Shown piece by piece: positions 44,038 through 56,516 of a stretch of 64,000 nt of DNA. Source of the stretch: Plasmodium coatneyi (Eukaryota > Apicomplexa > Aconoidasida > Haemosporida > Plasmodiidae); assembly GCF_001680005.1 (NCBI RefSeq), contig NC_033558.1, positions 1,022,501 through 1,086,500 on the forward strand, given 5' to 3'. The notes under the pieces were generated by a model. The model searched no databases and was not told the origin of the DNA. It saw only the letters and a program-made list of their open reading frames with translations. Every line of letters begins with the position of its first letter. Position 1 is the stretch's first letter. The position numbers and the translations under genes are program-made.

Positions 44038-46337
44038 TCCGTTTGGAGTGGGGAGGTCCGGCACACCACCCCATGTGTGTGGTGGGGCATATGTGAATGG
44101 TAAGCAGTAGGGAAGACCAGTTGCAATAATACGCATGTGAATATATTTTCCCCATTTGGAGCATGTCAGATGGTGCAACGCGGGGCGATTTGTCTGCAGT
44201 TGGAGGGAGAACCGAGGGCGCCTCTTTCCCCTTTTATTTTTTTTTAGTAGGCGGTTTGGGGGGGCCATACCAGTTCATGTGTGTGCCACGATGAATCCGA
44301 AGGTGACAACCAACGAAGAAAGGCTGAAATAGAAACATGAACTTAAACGTTGGATAGAGTTGTTAGTAGGAATTGTGCTCCCTCTTTGCACCAATGGCAG
44401 GCCATCTTGTTTTTGCAGTAATTGGATGAATGCACAGTAGGGAGAGTAACGAGTGAAGCGGCGTGAAGTTCCTTCGGCTAGTTGTATTAATGTCATACGT
44501 TTGAATCCCATGAAAGGTGCGCGACTAGGAAGTAGCTATGATGGAATATATGGAATGGTAGTTTATGGCGAGTGGGCCACCCAACGGCCTTTCAATCTTA
44601 GCACATCTGCCGGTATACAATTGAACGTCCGTGAGTTTGTTTCTCATCCGTTATTAAAGGATTACCCCTATGGTACATTTGTGGATAATGCTATGTATCT
44701 CTCACGTGGGAGATATGAATTTTTTTTTTTGAACACACGTGCGTTGGTGCATTAGCGCATCCGTGCATGCGTTGATATGTGACTTCCCCTGCCCGATTTA
44801 ATTGGGCACGCGTCCCGACATCCTTACGAAGCTTCCTTCCGTTTCATTTTATTTCATTGTCCTTTTTTTTGTTGTTAAATCCCCTTTTTAAGTGATAGAA
44901 AGTATCACCCATTTAGCAACTCCGTGGTGCCCGCTTTTGTTTGTCCCGAAAAAATGAGCACCCATGGAAAAGAAGCGTCGTTTGTGGCATATCTGCCTAC
45001 GCCGTGGACGCAACACATTAATAGTTCACTTGGAAGTTGCAGGTGCGCCAAGATGTGTTTATGCTTTCATGCGTATTTACCTCTTTTTGTTCCGCACCGA
45101 TTTTCACCAAAACAAACTTTAAAATGAAAACTTAGCTTTAAACAAACATGTATTATACAAGATCGTCTCTTGTGGACATTTTTTTTTTATCGTCCATGAT
45201 GTAGCCGTTTGGGAGGTTTTCCTCGATGGACGGGGGGAGCTTCAATAGGTAAACTGCCCTCATCCTTTCACCCCTGCGCAGAGACTGTCGTAGATGATGA
45301 TCATCCCTTTGAACTGATCGCGTTTCTCTGGATGGAAAACATGTCGGCGCGTTTATTCTTTGCCACATTAGCTTGTAAGTTCACTAAATGGGGATCCACA
45401 TATTTTTGAGGTTCACTCTCAGCATGGACCACTGGCAGGTTTCCACAGTTTAGGTTTGCGCAAGAGGGGAGAATTACCACCTGCCGCGGTGTGTCGTCCG
45501 TGATGTATCGCCCATGATGATAAGTTCCTTCCTTGAAGGGTTAATCAAATGGGGAGGAAAAAAAGGCTTACTTCTTTTCTCAATGCCGATGAAAAGATGA
45601 AGAAAAAAAATTGTTACAAGGCGCCTCCATTTTGGTAGTACATTTTGTATGTAAGTCCGATAGATGTTCCTTTTGCCCATCCACGTGGGTCATTTTTTTT
45701 TGACTCCGGGACCCTTCGGCAACCCCGTTTCAAATTGCCCATGGAAGGGCACCCTCCCCTAACTGTTACGCAGTACAACGGTTGGAGATTTTAAAAATTT
45801 TTTTTTTTTTTTTTTTTTTTTTTGCGAAGTTGTTCGTTCAGCATAGAGCTCCCATTTCGAGTGCGAAAGGCGTGGTGGTCCCCCTTCTTTGGGCTCTTTG
45901 GGGAATCTCCGAAACGGCTTTTTATTTTCTCTGGTTCCGCTGACGGATGAACATTTTGGCCTTTCTCGAAACGGGTTTTAAAATGCTGCAAGGAAGTAGA
46001 GAAAATTAGTAAGCCATTAGGCCATGAGTAAGAAGAGGAAAGGGCTTCCTAAAGTAGCCACCTTTTTTGTGAGGGAAATTTGTTTTCCACTTAGCCTCGA
46101 GAATTACCTTAGAAGCGATATAATTTGAGTATTTTTTTTTTTGTTTCTTCGTCTGAGCAGTTTAGCAGACCTCTATGTTACGGCGAAGAGGTGTAGAGTG
46201 TAGCCGAACTGGTCAAGTGGAACAGAACATGCGTCGTTCAGTGATGCTTGGGGCTGTTCCTCCGTACGCTCCTCTGTTCGAAAGGGCGTATATACCCCTC
46301 GTGTGAGGTCAATTTTGTGGAAACGCTATAGGACACG
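44038..46337. other. Intergenic region between hydrolase and CLF1 genes
   Basis: About 2.3 kb. No supported gene: the open frame 44453-44755 and similar ones are short and lack motifs. Poly-dT at 45797-45823 is the main tract. It should hold the hydrolase 3' UTR and the CLF1 promoter. A piece near 44505 (TTTGAATCCC) recalls a tRNA T-loop, but no matching stems were found. Confidence 0.5.
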
Positions 46338-49103
46338 ATGAATGTGAACAGCAGGAAGTTGCAGGTAAAATGTGGGGCTACCCACCTGTTGTAGCTGCGA
46401 ATTTGCTATGTTTATGTGCGTATATAGGAAAGTTGCATATCACATGTGCGTCACATGGTCGTCACATCGTTGTTGCACCGTTGTTGTACCGTTTTCCCCC
46501 CCCGCAGGTGAAGAACAAGAACGCGGCGGAGGTGCAGATAACCGCGGAGCAGCTGATAAACGAGGCACTGGACCTGGAGGAAGTGGAGCAGAAGGTGAAC
46601 TACAACCTGATCGACGAGGATGAGTTAAACGAATATAAGATAAGTAAGAGAAAGGAATATGAGGACAAAATAAGGAAGAGAAGGTACCTCATCAGTACGT
46701 ATATAAAGTACGCCCTGTGGGAGGTGAAGCAGAAAGACATTCGAAGAGCAAGGTCCATTTTTGAGAGGGCATTAAATATAGACTACACGAATATAAATTT
46801 ATGGTTAAAATATATAGAAGTAGAATTGTTAAATAAAAATATAAACAGCGCAAGGAATTTGTTCGAAAGAGCAGTTCTGTTGCTACCTATGGAAAATATC
46901 TTCTGGAAGAAGTATGCCCATTTGGAGGAAATCCTGAACAATTTTGTGAACTGTAGAAATATATACGAAAGATGGGTAAAGTGGAAAATAGACGAAACGG
47001 CATTTCTGTGTTATATAAATTTTGAGGAAAGATGTAGGGAAATTGATAAGTGTAGAAACATTTTCGAGAGACTTATTGTAACGTTACCTAAGATGGAATG
47101 TTTTTACAGATTTATTAAATTTGAGAGGAAGTATAAAAACGTGGATAGAGCTCGGGCATGTTTCGAAAAGTGCATCGAATTATTACCTCCCTCATTTTTG
47201 GATGAACATTTTTATATTCATTTTTGCAATTTTGAAGAAGAAAATAATGAATATGAAAGGTGCAGAAAAATTTATATTGAGGCACTTAAAATATTGCCAA
47301 AAAGTAAGAGTGAATTTTTGTACAAAAGCTTTTTGCAATTTCAGAAAAAGTATGCTGATAAGGACGAACTGGACGAGACGTTGATGATTAAGGAGAGGAT
47401 TACTTACGAGGAGGAGATTAAAAAAAATCCTTCCGACTATGACACCTGGTTTAATTACATCAAATTGGAAGAGTCGAATATAAATTTAATGAATAAGGAC
47501 AAGTGTGTTGTCCGAATTAGGGAGCTATACGAAAGAGCCATTAGTGTTATCCCACCTGTGGCAAATAAAAAGTTTTGGAAAAGATATATTTACCTGTGGA
47601 TTAATTATGCCATCTTTGAGGAACTGCATGCGGAAAATGTGCAGAGAGCTAGAGATGTGTACAGAAATGTGTTGAAAATTCTGAAGAAGCAGAATTTCAC
47701 CTTTAAAAAAATTTACCTACTTTATGCTAATTTCGAACTCCGGCAGATGGACATTCCAAAAGTTCGATCCATTTTTAACCGCGCTATAGAAAGTGTTAAG
47801 AAGGAGGAGATCTTCGAGGAGTACTGCGAGATGGAACTTCGTCTAGGCAATATTAAGGAGTGCCGCGATATTTACGCCAAGTACGTCGAGGCCTTCCCCT
47901 TTAACTCGAAGGTAAGTGTGGGGCACATTGTTGAGGGGGCTGATTGTAGTGTTGACGAAGCGGAGCGTAGTTGTTCCCATTGTGCAGTTTTAACCGATGC
48001 TGCCACATGCCCCTTCCATCCACTCCTTTTCCTTGCAGGCCTGGATCTCCATGATCAACTTCGAGCTGTCCCTGGACGAGGTGGAGCGGGCTCGGCAAAT
48101 CGCAGAAATTGCCATCCACTTGGACGACATGAAGCTCCCCGAGCTGGTAGGCCAAAATGTGCCCAGTAAATTTTGCACCCTCATTTGCTGTAAAATTGTG
48201 TCGTTCCGTTGGGTAATCCGACCCTATTACTTGTTACATTTCCCCCATATTGTGTCTCCTTTTTTCCCATTTCCGCCCAGATCTGGAAAAACTACATCGA
48301 TTTAGAAATAAACCTGCAGGAGTACGAAAATGCGAGGAAGTTGTATGAACGGCTTTTAAATATAACCCAGCATTATAAGGTACAGTTTTCATGTCGAGGG
48401 GAGGGTGTATCTGCGTTGTATGGCGGTAACGTCGCTACTATATACTTCAGCGAATTTATCACCACCACTGCGGATAACTCATCGGTTTCACTCCACTGCA
48501 GGTCTACAAGAGCTACGCGGAGTTCCAGTACATCTACTTCGACGATATCGCCAAGTGCAGAGAAATTCTGGAAAACGGAATCGAGTTTTGCAAGAAGAAT
48601 GAGCTTGTCAATGAAAGGTGCATTTTGCTGAACTTCCTCTACGAAATTGAAAAAGACTACGGGGATAAGGACGTTATAGATAAAACGCAGAAACGGTTAC
48701 CCAAGAAAGTCAAGAAGAGAAAAATCATTAAGAAGGATGACGATGAAGTAGTGGAGGAGTTCATCACGTATGTTTTCCCGGACGACGGCAACCAGTCACA
48801 GGTGAGGGGGCAGGTCATTCGATCTTCAGCACGGGGACCCTTTCCGCATGACACATGTGTTGCGATTACTACTTGGTGACTTTTATGATCTTTTTTGTGT
48901 CACCTTTGTACCATTTGCCTTTCTTCTTTTTGTAGAACATGAAGATATTTCAGAAGGCCCTCGAGTGGAAGAAGAAAATGGAGGAAGAGCGGGCGCGGGA
49001 AGCGAAGAAGCAGAAGAAGAAAGAAGGCGCAGATGAAGATGACGACGATGATGACAATGACGGAGCCGAGGAGAACGACGAAGGGAAGAGTGACACTGAG
49101 TAG
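46338..49103 (+). CDS. CLF1: Pre-mRNA splicing factor CLF1 / Crooked neck-like protein (HAT repeats)
   Basis: Six coding exons: 46338-46364, 46508-47911, 48039-48146, 48281-48379, 48502-48801 and 48936-49103, giving 701 residues. All five introns (122-143 bases) are in phase 0. The N terminus MNVNSRKLQ is followed by the family signature VKNKNAAEVQITAEQLINEA. About a dozen or more HAT (half-TPR) repeats follow, recognisable as ARSIFERALNIDYTNINLWLKY, ARNLFERAVLLLP, CRNIYERWVKW, ARACFEKCIELLP and ARDVYRNVLKIL. The C terminus is a charged Lys/Glu/Asp tail (about 660-701). CLF1 (human CRNKL1, also called CGI-201) is a scaffold of the NineTeen/Prp19-associated spliceosome core. Total length is close to the family norm. 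Without the short exons the central frame seems to run on into intron sequence after 47911, so the splice sites decide the C-terminal part. Confidence 0.93.
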
Positions 49104-52100
49104 GACCACCCGCAGTGACACTGTAAATACCCGAAAGACGATACGAAAAAAGGGAGGGCACTTTCGTAAATGCATGCGTTATGATGCAGAGCTGACTAAA
49201 CGTAGTAAACACCCCCCGTAAATTAGTTTCCCGACAAGTATATACCAAACTGAATGAGTGAGGTAAGTGCTTTGAAAAAGCATCCTCACCACTCAGTAAT
49301 TATTTTTAACGAGTATGATATTATTTTTTTTTGTACCTTTTGTAATTTTTTTTCTACATTTTGGGGGAAATGCTCACTATTATTTGTCTCCCCAACGGTT
49401 TGCATTTTTCTTTTAAAAGGCGAAAAGGTTAAAAAGAAAAATGAAAGCCCATTTCAGGGTTCAGAGTTATGAATACCCATGATGGGAAGAGTTATGATTT
49501 TTTTTTTTTCCTCCTCTACCTGTATGTTCATACATTTTTTGTGGTGAGCTGAGTACTACATCCGTACTCTTCACTAACCAAATGAATTATGAGATGTTAA
49601 CGTTAAATGAATATTCGCGTTTGAAGAATTTAAAAGTACTTAATACACACCATTTTGATTTACACCACTTGGTGATCCAACTCGTTTCAGTTTTATGGCA
49701 AAAATGGCCAATCACTGCCCATTGAGGTAGCTATTTTTTTTTTTTTTTTAAATGGGAAAAAAAAAAAAAAAAAAAAAAAACAAGAAACAAAAGAGATCAT
49801 AAGTCATAGTCATGCTTTTGTAAAAGGCCTCGGAAGAATTATCTTTTTTTTTTTTTTTAACCCAATGGTGATTACCCCAAGGTGGGTTGTTTCATCGGTG
49901 TGTGTTACTATCCTTTGAGTGGTCCGAATGATACGTGTGTGTTCATGTTTAGCAAAGCTGCCACATATGCCAATGGGTATGCGCAAGAATGGGATGTGTT
50001 TACGGCAGCGTTAAGGGTTAGTAAATAGGGAATTGCCCCACATGGGTGGTTATATTTTGTTCGGTCACGGCCCTTTCACAGTTTGGTTTTTTATTGCTTT
50101 TACTTTTTTACGCAAATTGGAGTAAAAGGGTTGTCTTTTGCGGAAACTGCCACCTCGGAAAATGCAAAATGTTGTGCGGACAGGAGGGGTTGACCAAAAT
50201 GCCATTTAATGGCACGCACTCCAATGTGCGAATGTACACATGGCAGACGGGAGTGCGTACCTGCACTTCAAATTATGGGGGCATCGATAGGGCGTAACCC
50301 GTCGACAGGTATAAAAGGCGCGAATATGTAAAAAGGATTAAACTTGCCTCTACCCTTTTATGCTCGTGTTGAATTGTGTAGACATGTAAATGGTACACTT
50401 GCTGAGGTACATCAAATGCATGCGAGAAATGTGCCCTTGAGAATGCGCGCATATATGAACGCACATAGGGATGACTTAGTGGCGCATACCTCCAAAGGGA
50501 GGTTCCCTATTTTATGCTCTTTACCATATTTTGCGGCAACCGCTTCGACAGAATTGGAAAAAAAAAAAATTGTGCGTATTATACGGACATTACCAGCAGC
50601 ACAGATTTGCTCTCAAATTTTTTTTTTAAATTCCTGTGCGTTAGCAAAATGGAGCGAAAGACCCACGGTGCATCCCGAGATGCGTCCGTTCATGGAAAAA
50701 GAGTACGTTATGTTATGCGTTGGGGTTAAAGTGGATATGTAATTCGCAACACGGGGTGGCCAAAATTGGGAGAGGGGGTTCTTTTCTTCGAATGAACGGT
50801 GCATGCACATGCGGTCGTACATATATATATAAACGTTCGTTAGCACGTTAATATCCGCGCTTGTGAACCCCCCGAAGAGCTGCTGCACTCTTCACCTCTG
50901 CGAGACACTGCCCGTTCATCAAGGAATTTAAACTTTATTTTAAGCTGACCTTATAAACACCATTGTTTTGCGAGGGTAGCAGAAAAAAATGGAGTTGCAT
51001 AAGCAATTGAGTTTCCTGTGGTTTGTTTCGTTTGCTTTTCCTTTTTTTCCATTTACCATGTCCGGCTGGAAGGTGAAAATCGGCTTACAAGAATTTGCAC
51101 CCATTTGTGGGTTAAATTGGTGGAGAAATGGGCCCCTTTGGGGTAGCACTCCGACGGTTCAACAGGAAGGTACATTTTTGGGTATGAAAAAATCAGGGTG
51201 GGGACATCTACGGAAGGTTCACCCGTCCATGTGTTGGAAAGCACGTCTGTTCAGGGGCACACGTAATTAATACGTACGTACGTATGAACCGCCTAACCGG
51301 GTATTGTGTTGACCGCCCCACTCCTCTTCGGGTGTTTCTTAATGGGGGTAATAATTTCACCCTCTTGCGGCATACGCCTAGTAAATGCGCACAAACGAGA
51401 GGTGAACAGTTAGCAAAAAGGATTTTGCAAATGCGCGTTGGTCATCCTGTGGTGGCCAAACAATGTCGCAGTGGACACAAAAAGCATGTACACATGCAGG
51501 CAACAATGGGAGTGTTTAATAAATCCCTCGTAACGAAATGGCTAACTTTTAGGGCATCACAAGATGTGCAACCGAAAGGGCGAACTTACGGGCAAGGGGT
51601 GTACTTGCAATAATTTTCGTGTCATTTTGTACGTTTGTGTTTTCTTAGTCGATTAACACCCTCAGAGAATATGTGATCATTTGTAAAAAAAAACAATAGG
51701 TGACAGGAAGAGAGGGAGAAATAATAAGAAAACGAAAAAGTAAGCTAAAAGGTGAAAAAAAAAAAAAAAAAAGAGCCTTTGGCACGCCCACCCCCGGGAA
51801 CGTGAACGCATACACACCAGCCATATGCCCATCTGCGTAAAAAGAGGAAGGTAGCAGAATTTAAGAAAAAAAAAAAGGAACGAATGTTATATATTTTTTT
51901 GTGTTCAAGTTCAAAACTGAGCATCACGCACCATGTAGATATATGATGAATCGATTGGAGAAGAAATTGGCATCTGCGCGTCAGCGAGTATGTGCATACG
52001 ACCCAGGGCCCATGTGTGAGTTAATTTTAATTTCCCGTAAGCACGTGCATGTACAGGCATACGCATAAATGGTATATATAAACGCATATATAAATGTAGG

Positions 52101-55100
52101 TACAAATGTATTACAAATGTATTTGTATAATGTATGTATAAATGTATATATAAATATATATATGAATGAATGCACTATATATATTCGCTCATGGGGCACA
52201 TTTCAGATCGAAGGTAAAGAGTGAAGGTCAATGGCTTAGTGCATGATAAGGATGAACACTTTTAAAAAGGGGCGATAAATTTTTTCAACTAAAAGGTGAA
52301 AAAAAAAGTGTTATTTTGGGGTGAACATTTTAATTGGACTTTTTTTTTGGCACGTTTTACCATTTCTTGGCAATTTCACGTTCTCTTGCACTTTTTTCGC
52401 TTATTTTTTTTTTTCACGTCCTTTGGCAATTTTTCGCTTTTTTTTTTTTTTTCACGTCCTTTTGTATATTTCCGCATTCTTCTCGCGTCCTTTCGAATTT
52501 GATAGCTTTTCTTCGCATTTTTTTATGTGTGTTTTTATTTCTTTTTACTTTTACTAAGATACCCTCACACATAAGTAAAAGTGAAGTACGTCCAATTCGT
52601 GAAAAACCAATAGAGCGCAAACACGCCCATCGTTAGTGTGTTTGCGTCCGTTCCTCGTGCCTTTCGCACGTATCCCATTATTATGTGATTCTCCCCGTTT
52701 GTTTAAGTTGCCTTACATTTGTTTTTACAGCAGTGTATGTCAATTTTTGAGAAATGTGAGAAAAGAGAAAAGAGAAAAAAGAAAAAGGACAAATAGAAAA
52801 AGAAGAAGGTGAAAGAGGAACACCTGGATAGATACATATCCAAGCGTGTCACATTTCGCCCGTCACACATAACGTGCAACGTGTAACCTGTGCTTTTTTT
52901 TTTTTTTTTTTTTTTTTAAACACTCTCTTCCTGCTTCTTTTTTCCCTTTTTTTGTATTTCCTGTTTGCGTAACGTAAACTTCGCCTTCGAAAGTTTTGTA
53001 CATGTACATAAAATTTTCAGCGGAATGTTATGTACAAGGTGATACATTCATATCCGCATGTTTTTTTTTTTTTTTTTTTGGGGCAAAAGTACAGGATATA
53101 AATTTATAAATCGTTACGTGTGTGCATATTGACCATGTCTACATAACTTGACAAGCTTTTAAGCCATGTGCACACCGAACAGCATAAATATATAGGTGTC
53201 TATATGTGTGCATATTCGTATGTACACCTGTGCGAATTCTTCTTTTTTTTAGTGCCATTAAGGAGCGGATACTTCAGTGTAATTGCATTTGTCTAATCCT
53301 TTTTGTGTCCCTATATAGACGAATAAGAAAAGAAGTTTTTTTTTTTTTTTTTTTTTAATCTTTTTTTTGTCCGTAGAACAGGTCTAACATAGTTTCATGT
53401 CAGCATGTCGTTGTAATGCCTGCTCGCATGTACTACGTACACATGATTGAGCGAGTTGCATCTCCTTATTTCTTTTTTTTTTTTTTATTATTTTTTCATT
53501 TTTTTCAATAACTTTCCTCCCCCCGCTGTATCCTGCGTACACATTTATGAAGAGATATACAGCTGCATTTTTATGCTCGAATTCGTACAATTCGGTAGAT
53601 CGCCATTTTGCCCCTTTTTCTGTGTAAAGACATTACACATGACACTTTAAAAACTACCTACATTTCATAACGTACGCGCGAATCTGGTGTTTCTTTTGTT
53701 TAAATGAAGAAAAAAGTACACATCAGATTTTATTATTTTTTTTTTTTTATCGAATTGTTGCTTTTTCTTGGTGTACGTTAATTAAGAGTGCATATAAATG
53801 TACACATTCGCACGTGTGTTTGTATGTATGTAAGTATCTATGTGTTGGTAATCTCTTGACATATTTACATACCCGCGCAGGAACATATGCATCACGCGTT
53901 ACGCGATTTAGGCATTCCTGCCGTTTGGGAATATAGTTTTTTTTTTTTTTTTTTTTTCTTCCATAAAGAAAAGGAGTAAATTTTAACTTTTTTTTTTTTT
54001 TTTTCCATAAAGAAAAGGAGTAAATTTTAACTTTTTTTTTTTTTTTTTTCCATTAGAGAAGGTTCATCTCGCTTTCTACATATTTATATATTCGCACATA
54101 GGAATCCTTTTGCATGTGCTCTTTCAACATTTCTACTTAGGGATTTCGTGCACTGGTGGAAGGCCGCCGCGCTGGGCAGTGCACATAACCGCGTATGGAT
54201 ATGCATGCGCCGATAACTTTTAAGCCTCCATTTTTTTGCACTGCGCGAATTCATAATATATCGAAATTTATAGAATATTGATGTATCCACGTCCTTTTTT
54301 GAAAAAGTTCATTTAGTTATCTAGCTGTGTAGTCATTTGGTTAGAGCATGCCTTTTCCTAGTAACATAACATACGCATTTTTGCATGTGTACACGTGCAC
54401 ACACGCGTATGTTATGTTCTGGGCTTTAAGCTGAACATATGTGTTCGTGACTACATACGTATGCGCAGCTAAGAGACAGTTTTGAAGGCCCATCGTGGTT
54501 TTTTTTCACATATGCTATGTTTGAAGTACAAGTCTACATATAACGAGGGGCACATCAAATTGAATTTTTTTTTTTTTTTATTCGAATTTACAAACGAGGA
54601 GTAATTCCTACGTGACGATGAAATAAAGAAAAAGGAAAAGTGCAACATTTTTTCCCCCCCCCTGTAGGTGCATAAGCGTGAATTGTAAAAAGTTCATTGA
54701 TACTTTGCAACGCGGGAATACGCATATTTGTGTTGTGTGCCTTTTGTACACGTATGTACATGTATCATGCGTATTGTCCTTTGTCCTTTTTTTTTTTTTT
54801 TTTCGTGCGCTTTGCTCTTTGTGCATGTGCGTTATGTATGTATAGTTGTTCTTGTAAATACGTGTGTTTTTTGTATGCACATAAGGTATTATTCATCACG
54901 ACAGCTCCACTCCTTCGATTATGTCACTTTTTGAGCATACATCCTAACATGTAGTAACTACCGCACTCGTTTTATTAAAATGAATATGCAGACATCTGTC
55001 AACATGCGTATGGATGTGCTTATGTGAACATATAAACACGTACGCACATGTTTATGTTTACCATGTGTGTTCATTTTTTTTTTCTTCTTTTTTTTTTTTT

Positions 55101-56516
55101 TTTTGTTAAGGTGGCATAGGAGAATAAATAAGCGAGAGAGGGGTCATTTACTCGAGAGAAAATACCATTAGACATGAATTTTTTGTCGATAGTTCGCGAA
55201 AACTTGTGTTTGGTCGTTTATCTCTCTTACGTCCGTTCCCCCTGAGTCGTATACACTCTGAGCCTATTTGTATGATCTGCTTCCCCGCTCTGGCTCCTTT
55301 TTTTCATGTGACATTTTTACATTTTCCAAGTATCCAATTTTTACTGCATTGTTGTTTATCTGTCTTTTTGTTCACCATAGTTTGGTGACAACACAGTAAC
55401 GTTTTTGTCGCGTGTTCCACACGATTTTGTCTCACACTTGGCGTTTTCTATCAGAACTGGCATTTTTATCTGTCCTTCGCTTACATTTTTTTGGCGTAAG
55501 ATTTTGCTCCTTTTTTTGTCCTCACAAAATTGTGCGCGAGTATATGCACATGGAAATTATCCATAAAAAAAAAACATTGTGTATACGTAAGTAACGCCCC
55601 CTTCGTGTTTGCATGCGTATGATCATCTGTAGGTTGGTATACTTTACTTGATACCCTAATTACAACTGCAGCTGTGCGATGTTGCCACGTTGTGGTGTTC
55701 TACATAGTAAGGCAGAGTGGTATATCCCCCCAGTTACATGCACGCATTAATCCTGGGCGCATATGGTATTTTTTCTGGCACTTTTGTGATGGCTGCACGC
55801 TTAATTGACCGCTTGTGTTGATACATTCAAACGGTCCTGCAAAATCTGTAAGCCGTTAACCCCAAAGCGGAAGGGCGAGAATATCTGTCACGTTGTGAGA
55901 TAAATTTATATTGAATTTTTCGTTTATTCCTCCCATTTTAAGGGGGTGCCGAGTGATACTTTTCTCGTTTATTTCTTTCGTCTAAAGACAAGTGATTTTT
56001 TTTTTTCTTTTTTTTTTTTTCATTTTTTGATTTTGCACGGGTGCAAGGGTTAAGTGGGCATCTTCGCTCGTTCTATGTTTGCATTTGAATGTTGCCATTT
56101 GCAATATAGCTGTTGTGTCTGTCTTTACTGTCAACACTGTTGTCATTATATTGTCTGTCAACATTGTCATCTCCCTCACCGTTAACTTCACTCTTTTTCA
56201 TAACATTTTGGTTTCATTTTTACCCACTTTGTTATTACAATTTTTTCCTACCTTTTATTTTGACCTCCGTTTGATTTCCCCCGTTAGTGTTACATAAGCA
56301 CTGTCCTTTTTTTCACATTTGGCGAGCTTGGCTTTTTCCCCCTTTTGCGTTGTTTGGCTGGGTGGCTTTCCCCCCGTTGAACACTCTGTCGTACATGCTT
56401 AACACGTTTGGGAGAGAGTGTCATTACGCCATTGCTTCATTTGCATCGTTGGTCCGATAATCCATTGTAATATTGTACCCTCTACTTCCCCCCCAACACG
56501 TGTCCTTCCCGCTAAC
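49104..56516. other. 7.4 kb gene-free region upstream of the 787-aa gene
   Basis: No gene is supported. The stretch is full of homopolymer tracts (49734-49750, 49758-49780, 52892-52918, 53060-53080, 53937-53957) and T-rich low complexity (52290-52560) that creates Phe-rich false frames. A 44-base unit is duplicated at 53961-54049. Alternating TATA/GTAT steps occur at 52070-52180. No tRNA, rRNA or other RNA gene could be identified. It is long for a single promoter, so an unseen short or non-coding gene is possible. Confidence 0.5.
53961..54049. repeat. 44-base duplicated unit with poly-dT spacer
   Basis: The 27-base segment beginning CCATAAAGAAAAGGAGTAAA at 53961-53987 recurs exactly at 54005-54031. 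Each copy is followed, and the first is also preceded, by a run of about 17-21 T. A third, diverged start (CCATTAGAGAA) follows at 54050. This looks like a recent local duplication by slippage or unequal exchange at poly-dT. Confidence 0.9.

Noticed and set aside
44490..44530. T-loop-like TTTGAATCCC suggesting a tRNA
   Set aside because: No acceptor, D or anticodon stems could be paired around it.
52290..52640. Overlapping Phe-rich frames of up to 100 codons
   Set aside because: All derive from a T-rich tract (TTTTTCACGTCCTTT repeats); composition is not protein-like.
54325..54365. D-arm-like GGTTAGAGC suggesting a tRNA
   Set aside because: The required GCTC partner and a T-arm are missing.
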